From: Symmachiella macrocystis
Lineage (GTDB): Bacteria; Planctomycetota; Planctomycetia; Planctomycetales; Planctomycetaceae
NCBI RefSeq assembly: GCF_007860075.1
Contig: NZ_SJPP01000001.1
Location: forward strand, 868,001 to 932,000
Reading direction: 5' to 3'
DNA: 64,000 bases
Both the position numbers and the translations under genes were made by a program. Below are positions 17,118 through 24,734 of this stretch, in pieces (the stretch's first letter is position 1; each line of letters starts with the position of its first letter). The notes under the pieces are model-generated. The model was not told the origin of the DNA. It ran no database searches and saw nothing but the letters and a program-made list of their open reading frames with translations.

Positions 17118-17387
17118 ATGCCCCGCGTGAATTTCACTGCCAACCTCAATCGGCATCTTGACTGTCCGGTTGTTGATGTCGAAGCGGTGACGCTCCGGGA
17201 GGCGCTTGAGGCGGTGTTTCGCGACAATCCGCGGTTGCGGGGTTATGTGTTGGACGATCAAAATCGTGTGCGGCAGCACATTACGATTTTTGTGGACAGC
17301 CGGCCGATTTGCGATCACAATGATCTGAGCGATTCGCTCGAACCGTCCAGCGAGGTGTTCGTCATGCAGGCCTTGTCGGGCGGCTAA
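17118..17387 (+). CDS. MoaD/ThiS-family ubiquitin-like protein
   Basis: This is an 89-residue beta-grasp protein starting MPRVNFTANLNRHLDCPVVD. It ends in Gly-Gly (VMQALSGG), the carboxyl tail that MoaD and ThiS activate by adenylation and use to carry sulfur. The spacing of VEAVTLREALEAVFRDNPRL and the late strand matches the family. No moaE, thiG or E1-like moeB gene is nearby, so the molybdopterin or thiazole role cannot be assigned. It heads an operon with a secreted protein and a beta-propeller, 31 bp apart each. Confidence 0.82.
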   Translation: MPRVNFTANLNRHLDCPVVDVEAVTLREALEAVFRDNPRLRGYVLDDQNRVRQHITIFVDSRPICDHNDLSDSLEPSSEVFVMQALSGG

Positions 17388-17418
17388 CGCAACAGTTCTA
17401 GCATAGGCAAGGTGACCG

Positions 17419-18309
17419 ATGAACGTTTTGCTCAAAACAGACCCCGCGATGTTGAATCGGCGACTCGATTCGCTCGTTGGACTTGCCGCAGCCTTCATCC
17501 TTTGCGGACTCCCCGCCTTGTTGGCTGCTGACGAAACACAACCAGCGTCTGCCGACAAAGCTGCATGGGGTTCGGTGACCGGTCGCGTGGTATTTGAGGG
17601 TGACATGGCCAATCCACTGTTGGATCGTTTTCGCGGGGAGCTTCCGGTGTACGCGGGAAGGAGGACACAACGGGCGGCAGCGGGATTGGAGCCAGATAAT
17701 CCCAACGCTGTGCGGCAAGTCGGCGTGGAGATCAATCGCACCTTAATGATCGACGAATCGACACGCGGAATTAAAAACGCGTTTGTTTATCTCCGGAAAG
17801 CTCCGGACGCGATTCATCCAAGGTACAGCGAGAAAGAGTTGGAGGATGTCAAAATCGTCTCCCGCCACACGCGGTTTATTCCTCGTGCCTCTGTCGTGCG
17901 ACTCGGGCAAACGGTGGAACTCAAAAACTTATCGCCGAATCAAATAACGAATTTCAACGTCAGTCCGGTTCGTAGTGTGGCCGTCAATTATTTGCTCAAG
18001 CCATTGAAGCAGTCGGAGTGGAACCCGCAACGTACGGAGAGGTTTCCGATCCGCATCCAAAATGATTTTCAGCCGATGGCCAAAGCCTGGCTACTGATTT
18101 TGGATCACCCCTACGCGGTTGTTACGGCGGCAGATGGGACCTTTACGATCCCGGACCTGCCGGTCGGTGAACATCGCTTGAGGGTCTGGCACGAAACGAT
18201 GGGATACGTCGAGAAATTTGTGAATGTCACTGTCGAGGCGGGCAAAACGACAAACTTACCCAACTGCAAATTGACGTTAGAAAAGCTTCGTAAAAAACAT
18301 CAACGTTGA
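17419..18309 (+). CDS. Exported carboxypeptidase-regulatory-like/cupredoxin-like protein
   Basis: The 296-residue protein has a signal sequence around residues 15-36 (LVGLAAAFILCGLPALLAAD). The mature part starts with a strand pair GSVTGRVVFEGD typical of carboxypeptidase-regulatory-like domains. The centre, including FIPRASVVRLGQTVELKNLS, resembles cupredoxin-like folds in so-called methylamine utilisation proteins, but no copper ligand set is clear. The C-terminal DGTFTIPDLPVGEHRLRVWH is a second Cna-B-like strand motif. Planctomycetes carry many such proteins on the cell surface. AAGGTG precedes the ATG. Role unknown. Confidence 0.65.
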   Translation: MNVLLKTDPAMLNRRLDSLVGLAAAFILCGLPALLAADETQPASADKAAWGSVTGRVVFEGDMANPLLDRFRGELPVYAGRRTQRAAAGLEPDNPNAVRQVGVEINRTLMIDESTRGIKNAFVYLRKAPDAIHPRYSEKELEDVKIVSRHTRFIPRASVVRLGQTVELKNLSPNQITNFNVSPVRSVAVNYLLKPLKQSEWNPQRTERFPIRIQNDFQPMAKAWLLILDHPYAVVTAADGTFTIPDLPVGEHRLRVWHETMGYVEKFVNVTVEAGKTTNLPNCKLTLEKLRKKHQR

Positions 18310-18340
18310 ATCGCCACTTAATCTCTGACGAGAATAGATC

Positions 18341-19462
18341 ATGAGTGATTGCCTGCACGTGGGAACGAAGAAAGGGTTATTCACCCTCCGCCGGAATAGC
18401 GCGGCGGACAAATGGACGATCACGCGCCGCGATTTTCTTGGCGAACCGGTCTCCATGCTGTTTCATGATACGCGCGATGGGAGTTTGTATTGCGCTTTGA
18501 ACCACGGGCACTTCGGTGTGAAATTGCATCGCCAGGAGCAAGGTGAAGAGACGTGGACCGAAATCGCAGCTCCGCAATTCCCCGAGCAGACGCCTGCGGA
18601 AAAACAGCAGGAGGAAGAGAAAGAAGGACGGCCCAACTCGTGGAGTCTGTCGCAGATTTGGGCGCTGGAGTCGGGCGGCGAGGATCAACCTGGGGTACTG
18701 TGGGCGGGAACGATCCCCGGCGGATTGTTTCGTTCTCCCGACCGGGGTGAGTCGTGGCAACTACTGCGCTCCTTGTGGGACCGTCCGGAACGTCTGCAGT
18801 GGTTTGGCGGCGGGTACGACGATCCGGGCATCCACTCGGTCTGTGTCGACCCGCGTGATTCCGCGCATGTCACCGTGGGTGTCTCCTGCGGCGGCGTGTG
18901 GGCCACGCGTGATGGCGGCGAAACGTGGGCCCTTTGCGCCGACGGCATGCGGGCTGAATACATGCCTCCCGAACTGGCCGGCGCGGGCAATGTTCAGGAT
19001 CCGCACCGGTTGGTCAATTGCCCCGCTGATCCGGATACGTTTTGGGTGCAACACCACAACGGGATCTTTCGCACCACCGACGACTGTCAGTCTTGGCAAG
19101 AATTGGATCGCGTGCAGCCATCCGGTTTCGGTTTTGCCGTCGCAGTGCATCCACAAAATCCCGACACCGCTTGGTTCGTCCCTGCAGTCAAAGACGAATG
19201 CCGCATTCCGGTGGCCGGTAAAATGGTCGTGACGCGAACCGATGACGGCGGACAATCCTTCATCATCATGAGCGACGGTCTGCCGGCAACCGATGCCTAT
19301 GACCTGGTCTACCGGCACGCCCTGGACATCGACGCCACCGGTCGCAATCTGGTGATGGGCTCCACCACCGGTTCGCTGTGGGTGTCGAGCGATGCGGGAG
19401 AGTCATGGCAAACGGTGTCGCAGCATCTCCCCCCGGTGCATGTAACGCGGTTTGCGGGTTAA
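18341..19462 (+). CDS. BNR/sialidase-like beta-propeller protein
   Basis: The 373-residue protein has no signal peptide. It contains repeated Asp-box (BNR) motifs: SPDRGESWQLL, TRDGGETWALC, TTDDCQSWQEL, TDDGGQSF and SSDAGESWQTV. These motifs mark the blades of sialidase-type and VPS10-type propellers. Acid and Arg residues of a true sialidase active site are not evident, so enzymatic action is doubtful. A charged insert (PAEKQQEEEKEGRPN) sits between the first blades. It is third in the operon with the moaD-like gene; this pairing occurs in many bacteria according to general knowledge of the families, though its meaning is unknown. Confidence 0.75.
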   Translation: MSDCLHVGTKKGLFTLRRNSAADKWTITRRDFLGEPVSMLFHDTRDGSLYCALNHGHFGVKLHRQEQGEETWTEIAAPQFPEQTPAEKQQEEEKEGRPNSWSLSQIWALESGGEDQPGVLWAGTIPGGLFRSPDRGESWQLLRSLWDRPERLQWFGGGYDDPGIHSVCVDPRDSAHVTVGVSCGGVWATRDGGETWALCADGMRAEYMPPELAGAGNVQDPHRLVNCPADPDTFWVQHHNGIFRTTDDCQSWQELDRVQPSGFGFAVAVHPQNPDTAWFVPAVKDECRIPVAGKMVVTRTDDGGQSFIIMSDGLPATDAYDLVYRHALDIDATGRNLVMGSTTGSLWVSSDAGESWQTVSQHLPPVHVTRFAG

Positions 19463-19575
19463 TGCGTAACGAGCAATCACCCGTCGATTCAAAAAATCGT
19501 TGACCCAGAGGCGAACTTCACTTCTCTCCAGATTGGCGGTCACGTAGCCCAAATCCCCTGAAAAACCAGCCTGGA

Positions 19576-19604
19576 TTGACTCATCTCCCAAATCGGGCTA
19601 TAGT
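19576..19604 (+). promoter_or_regulatory. Strong sigma-70-like promoter
   Basis: TTGACT (19576-19581), a 17-bp spacer and TATAGT (19599-19604) match the consensus almost fully. The start of transcription would be near 19611, about 485 nt upstream of the helicase start. No gene lies between. Confidence 0.6.
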
Positions 19605-20095
19605 ATCAGCACCGATTGATGTATGGCAGAGATTGCTTGATTCTCGGGTGGGCGGGGCAGCCCTAGATGCTTTCTCTAGAATCAGTGGCTGTGTTCTTCT
19701 GAACATGGCACCATGCGGTGAGTTTTTCGCCGAAGCTCTTACCTGCCATACCCTTACGTGTTTTGTCTTTTCGGAACTACGTCGACGTGCTTTCGTGTCA
19801 CCTGCGGCTTTGAACGCGGCGTTTCGTACGAGGGCGGACCGAGTCTTGTTCGTTGCTAAACCGGCGAATGACGGTCATGGTGACGGATGCGGGGAAATCC
19901 TGCGATCCGATGCCCTACGAAGGAATGGATTCGAAAAGTTTAATTTTGTCAGTGAACTGACGCGAAGCCGGAAATTGATGGCCGGCAAAAATTCAAAATG
20001 AGCTTCCAGCCCCGCAGGCAGATCTTGCATCCTTCGATTTTTTCGGGGAGATATTGCGCGCCGACGGATCGTGAAGCCACAACCAGGAGAATTCA
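19605..20095 (+). other. Long 5' leader of the helicase gene
   Basis: About 490 nt of non-coding DNA separate the promoter from the DEAD-box gene. The 141-residue frame inside has no ribosome site and a poor composition. A tiny frame starts ATGTATGGCAGAGATTGC at 19620 and stops after 15 codons. Long leaders are known for cold-shock DEAD-box mRNAs in other bacteria, so regulation through this leader is possible. It is an inference only. Confidence 0.4.
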
Positions 20096-21364
20096 TTGTC
20101 CAACGAAACGGAGAAGCCAGAAAAAGGCTTCGCAGACTTCGGTCTCAGCGAGACGACCCTCAAAGCTCTAAAGAAGGTCAATTACGAAACCCCCAGTCCC
20201 ATTCAAGCAGCGTTCATTCCCATTGCCGTGACCGGCAAGGACTGTATGGGACAGGCCCAAACGGGCACTGGCAAGACAGCCTCTTTTGTATTGCCGTCGC
20301 TACAAGCCATCGATGATCGCATTCCCGCTACGCAAGTGCTCGTGCTCACGCCGACACGCGAATTGAGCGATCAAGTCAATGCGGAAGCCCAGCGGCTTTG
20401 CCACGGTACCAGATGTCGCACCACCAGTTGCGTGGGGGGCAAGGATATCCGCAAGCAGATCTCTGACCTCAAACGTGGGGCACAAATCGCGGTCGGAACA
20501 CCCGGACGGGTGTTGGATTTAATTTCCCGTGGCGTGCTGGATCTCTCAACACTCAAAATCGTGATTTTGGACGAAGCGGATCGGATGCTCGACATCGGAT
20601 TTCGTCCTGACATCGAAAAAATCCTCCGCAGCTGTCCCGAGAAACGGCAAACATTGTTGCTCTCCGCCACGATGCCGCCGCCGGTCGAACGATTGGCGCG
20701 ACGGTTCATGAACGAACCGGAGCGGGTCGATCTGTCGACGAAGGGAATCGCCGCAACCACCGTTGAGCAGTTCTGCGTGACGGTCGATCGCAATCGCAAA
20801 TTTGAATTGCTGACGCGCGTTTTGTTTCAAGAAAAACCGCGACAAGCGATCGTGTTTACGCGGACCAAGCGTGGCGCGGATGCGTTGCTGAAACGGTTGT
20901 CGCGAAAACTGACCAATCAGATCGCGGTGATTCACGGCGACTTGCAACAGCGGCAGCGGGACCGCGTGCTGAATGGTTTTCGCGAAGGCAACATTCGGTT
21001 GTTGATCGCCACCGACGTGATGGGACGCGGCATCGACGTCAGCGGCGTCTCACACATCATCAACTACGACATCCCGGAATTTTGCGATGACTACGTACAT
21101 CGCATCGGCCGGACCGGACGCATGAACGGCGAACGAGGTCGCGGATTTACATTCGTCACCCCCGAGGAAGGGGAACAGTTGACCAACATCGAGATCCGCA
21201 TCAACGGACTGCTGCAGCCGTATTCGGTACCCAATTTCGATGCCTTTGAGCCCCGCAAACCGTACGATCCGGAAAAGGCGGCTGAAGAACGCGAAAAATC
21301 GCCGCCTCCGCCGACGCGGAACGGCCGTTTCCGCCGCACCGCGCTCTCCGCCCGGGTGGTCTAA
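20096..21364 (+). CDS. DEAD-box ATP-dependent RNA helicase (RhlE-type)
   Basis: The 422-residue protein starts at TTG 20096 with AGGAG 7 nt upstream; there is no nearby ATG. All helicase motifs are visible in order: Q motif (FADFGLSETTLKALKKV then TPSPIQ), AQTGTGKT, PTRELSDQ, GTPGR, VILDEADRML, SATMPP, and in the second domain RPRQAIVFTRTKRGAD-like sequence, IATDVMGRGIDV and HRIGRTGR. The C-terminal tail is short, basic and Pro-rich. It unwinds short RNA duplexes, likely in ribosome assembly or mRNA decay. A terminator follows. Confidence 0.92.
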   Translation: MSNETEKPEKGFADFGLSETTLKALKKVNYETPSPIQAAFIPIAVTGKDCMGQAQTGTGKTASFVLPSLQAIDDRIPATQVLVLTPTRELSDQVNAEAQRLCHGTRCRTTSCVGGKDIRKQISDLKRGAQIAVGTPGRVLDLISRGVLDLSTLKIVILDEADRMLDIGFRPDIEKILRSCPEKRQTLLLSATMPPPVERLARRFMNEPERVDLSTKGIAATTVEQFCVTVDRNRKFELLTRVLFQEKPRQAIVFTRTKRGADALLKRLSRKLTNQIAVIHGDLQQRQRDRVLNGFREGNIRLLIATDVMGRGIDVSGVSHIINYDIPEFCDDYVHRIGRTGRMNGERGRGFTFVTPEEGEQLTNIEIRINGLLQPYSVPNFDAFEPRKPYDPEKAAEEREKSPPPPTRNGRFRRTALSARVV

Positions 21365-21443
21365 TACTTCCCGGGGAATACCCAGGAATAGGAGGAAAAA
21401 CCCCAGGTTTTTCCACCGTTTATGTGACATGTTGCGTAAAATG

Positions 21444-21482
21444 AATGGCAGAGCCGTATAGCGCCAGGCTCTGCCATTTTTT
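21444..21482. terminator. Rho-independent terminator
   Basis: A 12-bp perfect stem, AATGGCAGAGCC with GGCTCTGCCATT, ends in six T residues (21477-21482). It lies 80 bp after the helicase stop and before the next gene. Confidence 0.85.
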
Positions 21483-21528
21483 CGTATCCGCGACAAGTTC
21501 GTTCACATTCACAAGGGGAGCCAGCGAG

Positions 21529-22155
21529 ATGATTAAGAAGGTTTGTGGGTTGTTCACAGCGGTCTGTGTGTCGATGTCAGCAACGGTGGCCATGGCGCAA
21601 GACCTGTCCGAATTGGACGGGGACACCACCGCCGAGTATGCGCAACATCTGACCGAACAGTTCAACAAGATTGAAGACCACCAGGTCAAGGTTGAGGTCG
21701 ATCCGGAAAAGGCGGTCGGATTGAGTGACGAAATGGAAGGCATCATCGTCGTCCCGGCGAAGGATCTCAAAGAAGGGGAACCGAACGAAGCGGTGCACAC
21801 GGAACAGGGCGCGGGGTTGGCCTATCTGTTCTGCTCGCCCCGTTTCGATCCGATCATCGACGGAAAGAAAATCGATGCCAAGAAACTGCGGACTTTCAAA
21901 TATATGGATGACAGTGGCATCGAAAAGACTGCCACTTGCATGATTTTGGCAGTGCGGAACGTGGAAGGAGACGACTGGAGGTTATACGCGTATGGCGCCG
22001 AAAAGAAACCGGTGATCGATGCGAAATTCGCCGATGCCGCCGAAGCACCCGAGGGCAACCTGACGATCGCGGTTAAAGATGCTAAGGGCAAAAAACAAAT
22101 GTTGGTCGTGACGCTGTTTGGAAAATATGCAGCGGAGTTCGCCATAGGCCACTAA
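21529..22155 (+). CDS. Secreted protein of unknown function
   Basis: This is a 208-residue protein starting MIKKVCGLFTAVCVSMSATV, a signal peptide with probable cleavage after AMAQ. The start at ATG 21529 is preferred over the longer frame, which runs through the terminator. The mature part is acidic and has strands such as KTATCMILAVRNVEGDDWRL and GNLTIAVKDAKGKKQMLVVT. It is followed by its own terminator, so it is a single-gene unit. Family not recognised. Confidence 0.65.
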   Translation: MIKKVCGLFTAVCVSMSATVAMAQDLSELDGDTTAEYAQHLTEQFNKIEDHQVKVEVDPEKAVGLSDEMEGIIVVPAKDLKEGEPNEAVHTEQGAGLAYLFCSPRFDPIIDGKKIDAKKLRTFKYMDDSGIEKTATCMILAVRNVEGDDWRLYAYGAEKKPVIDAKFADAAEAPEGNLTIAVKDAKGKKQMLVVTLFGKYAAEFAIGH

Positions 22156-22175
22156 AAAAACGACAGAATCTCCAG

Positions 22176-22219
22176 GCCCCGGGTTCGACTGAAGCGTTCA
22201 GTGGAAACCGGGGCTTTTT
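22176..22219. terminator. Rho-independent terminator
   Basis: GCCCCGG-GTT pairs with AACCGGGGC around a 20-nt loop, followed by TTTTT at 22215-22219. It ends the secreted-protein gene. Confidence 0.75.
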
Positions 22220-22346
22220 CGTTGGGTGTTGAGTCTGCCCGCCGCCGATCGCAGCGGAGTGGTGGACTATTCGTGTTGGGTCCCTTACGATCAAACGAAC
22301 CATCCCTCCGATTCCCAGTCTTTACTGCCACCACCGTCTCCTCAGC

Positions 22347-23099
22347 ATGCTCAATTTCAGCGGCGTTTCTAAATCGTATGGCAAAAAACAGGTACTGGCG
22401 CCGACGGACCTGCACGTCGAATCGGGCAAGATCACCGTATTGATCGGGCCGAGTGGCTGTGGCAAATCGACGCTGCTGCGATTGATGATCGGCTTGATCG
22501 CGCCGGATGCGGGACGGATTGAATTCGAGGGAATCGATCTGGGCCATGCCGACATTGAGTCCCTACGACACAAAATGGGCTACGTGATCCAAGACGGCGG
22601 CCTGTTTCCGCATTTAACGGCGGCGCAAAATGTGGGCCTCTTGGCACGGCACTTGAATTGGAAAGAGGAGACCGTTCGCGCACGGATGGCCGAGTTGGCG
22701 GAATTGACACATTTTCCCATGGAGGGTTTGGATCGCTATCCGGTACAACTGTCCGGCGGACAGCGACAGCGCGTCAGTTTGATGCGGGCTTTGATGCTCG
22801 ATCCCGATTTGTTGCTCTTGGACGAACCGTTGGGCGCACTCGACCCGCTGATCCGCACCGACTTGCAAGTCGAACTACGGGAGATCTTTGCCGCCTTAAA
22901 AAAAACCGTGGTGCTGGTCACGCACGATATCGGGGAGGCAGGCTTCTTCGGCGATCGCATTATTCTGATGCGCGAAGGAAACATCATCCAATCCGGCACG
23001 CTGGACGAACTCGTCAATCAACCAGCCGATCCGTTTGTGACACGATTCATCAACGCACAACGTTCTCCGCTCGCCGCCCTGTCGGGAGGGGATCGATGA
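22347..23099 (+). CDS. ABC transporter ATPase, osmoprotectant type
   Basis: This 250-residue ATPase has Walker A GPSGCGKST (34-42), a Q-loop (GYVIQDGGLFPHLT), signature LSGGQRQR, Walker B LLLLDEPLGALDP and the H-loop VTHDIGEAG. The order and the phrase GALDPLIRTDLQ are typical of the OpuCA/ProV branch that powers quaternary-amine uptake. No C-terminal CBS domains are present, so it is shorter than ProV. Its stop overlaps the start of the next gene (ATGA), showing translational coupling with the fused receptor/permease. Confidence 0.88.
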   Translation: MLNFSGVSKSYGKKQVLAPTDLHVESGKITVLIGPSGCGKSTLLRLMIGLIAPDAGRIEFEGIDLGHADIESLRHKMGYVIQDGGLFPHLTAAQNVGLLARHLNWKEETVRARMAELAELTHFPMEGLDRYPVQLSGGQRQRVSLMRALMLDPDLLLLDEPLGALDPLIRTDLQVELREIFAALKKTVVLVTHDIGEAGFFGDRIILMREGNIIQSGTLDELVNQPADPFVTRFINAQRSPLAALSGGDR

Positions 23100-24688
23100 A
23101 ACGGACCATCGCGATCCTGTCACGTGTCAGCTGCATTGATCCAATTCGCCGACGGATTTGCAGATGCGCCCTGATACTCCTCGCTGGATTATTGGTTTTG
23201 GCAGCTAACAAAAATCGACTCGTGGCTGAGGAACCGCCGCAAGTGCGAATTGCTTCCAAGGCATTTACCGAGTCTGTCGTGTTGGGCGAAATGCTGCGAG
23301 CCTTGGCGGACTCAACTGGCGCGAACGCCGAGCATATCGCCGGACTGGGCGGTACACAACAAGCCTGGACAGCGATGGTTTCCGGTGAGATTGATATCTA
23401 TCCCGATTACACCGGAACGATCACGCAAGAGATCCTGGCCAAATTGAAACTCAACGACACGACTGAAACCCGCGCCGCATTGGCCGAACAAGGGATCGTG
23501 ATGAGCCGCCCGTTGGGGTTCAATAACACCTATGTCCTGGGCATGCCTGAAGCATTGGCCCAGGAATTGGACATCCGCACGATTTCGGACTTGGCCGCTC
23601 ACCCACAACTCAAAATGGGGTTTAGCAGCGAGTTCATAGACCGCGCCGACGGTTGGCCGGGGTTGCGCGCCGCTTACGGACTGCCCCAAAAAGACGTCCG
23701 CGGCTTGAATCATGACCTGGCATACCGCGGCATCGAAAGCGGCGCGCTCGAAGTGACCGACATGTATCAGACCGACGCGGAGATCGAACAGTATCAACTC
23801 CGCGCGCTCATCGATGATCGGAATTACTTTCCCAACTACGATGCCGTTTTACTGTATCGCAACGACCTAGCTGATAAGGCGCCGGAGGCCTTGGCGGCAA
23901 TGCTAAAGCTGGAAGACCAGATCTCGGCTGAACAGATGCGGAAACTCAATGCGCAGGTCAAACTACATAATCAGACCGAAGCGCGGGTGGCGGCGGACTT
24001 TGTGCGTGATCAGTTGGGCGTCGCAGCCCACCCGGTCACTGACGACTCGGAAAGTTCCTTTCAACGCATCGCGCGCTCGATTTGGAAACATACGCTACAG
24101 CATTTGTTTTTAACGGGTATGTCGCTGTTTTCGGCGATCATCGTGGCGATTCCGCTGGGGATTTTTTGCGCCAAACAAAAACTGTTCGGCCAGTTGATTT
24201 TGGGAACCGTCGGGATCGTGCAAACCGTACCATCATTGGCGCTGTTTGTGTTTTTGATTCCACTCTTCGGCATCGGTCCCGTACCCGCGATCATTGCACT
24301 GTTTCTCTATAGCTTGCTCGGGATAGTGCGCAACACCTATAGCGGTCTGCACGACATTCCCCAACCGCTGCGTGAATCGGCCACGGCGTTGGGATTGCCG
24401 GGCATGGCGCAGTTGCGATTGATTGAGTTACCGTTGGCCGCGCGATCGATCCTGGCCGGTATTAAGACTGCGACCGTGATCAACGTGGGAACCGCTACGT
24501 TGGGAGGTTTCATCGGCGCGGGCGGTTACGGCGAACCGATTTTCACTGGCATGCGGCGCGGCGATACGTCGATGGTCCTGCAAGGAGCCATCCCCGCCGC
24601 CGTCATGGCCTTACTGGCCCAAGGTTTCTTTGAACTGGCCGAACGTCGACTAGTCCCCAAGGGACTGCGGCTCAGTCCGCACGAATGA
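23096..24688 (+). CDS. Fused substrate-binding protein and permease, osmoprotectant/ergothioneine ABC type
   Basis: The 530-residue protein starts at ATG 23096 inside the ATPase stop. A hydrophobic segment near residues 22-40 exports the receptor part. Residues about 45-310 are an OpuAC-like binding domain (VRIASKAFTESVVLGEMLRA; EIDIYPDYTGTITQEIL). Residues about 325-525 are the permease, with several membrane helices and the coupling segment ESATALGLPGMAQLRLIELP. Known fusions of this class usually place the permease first; here the receptor comes first. Ligand could be a betaine, choline or ergothioneine; the sequence does not decide. Confidence 0.85.
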   Translation: MKRTIAILSRVSCIDPIRRRICRCALILLAGLLVLAANKNRLVAEEPPQVRIASKAFTESVVLGEMLRALADSTGANAEHIAGLGGTQQAWTAMVSGEIDIYPDYTGTITQEILAKLKLNDTTETRAALAEQGIVMSRPLGFNNTYVLGMPEALAQELDIRTISDLAAHPQLKMGFSSEFIDRADGWPGLRAAYGLPQKDVRGLNHDLAYRGIESGALEVTDMYQTDAEIEQYQLRALIDDRNYFPNYDAVLLYRNDLADKAPEALAAMLKLEDQISAEQMRKLNAQVKLHNQTEARVAADFVRDQLGVAAHPVTDDSESSFQRIARSIWKHTLQHLFLTGMSLFSAIIVAIPLGIFCAKQKLFGQLILGTVGIVQTVPSLALFVFLIPLFGIGPVPAIIALFLYSLLGIVRNTYSGLHDIPQPLRESATALGLPGMAQLRLIELPLAARSILAGIKTATVINVGTATLGGFIGAGGYGEPIFTGMRRGDTSMVLQGAIPAAVMALLAQGFFELAERRLVPKGLRLSPHE

Positions 24689-24734
24689 CGCGTCGCACAC
24701 GCCCTGGCCCCGCAAATTGGGCACACAGCGATGC

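Noticed and set aside
19576-20001. 141-residue plus-strand frame in the helicase leader
   Set aside because: Its first codon overlaps the promoter -35 box, there is no ribosome site, and the composition is not protein-like.
22658-23095. Extended frame of the receptor/permease protein
   Set aside because: It lies out of frame inside the ABC ATPase gene, and the ATGA overlap gives the natural start.
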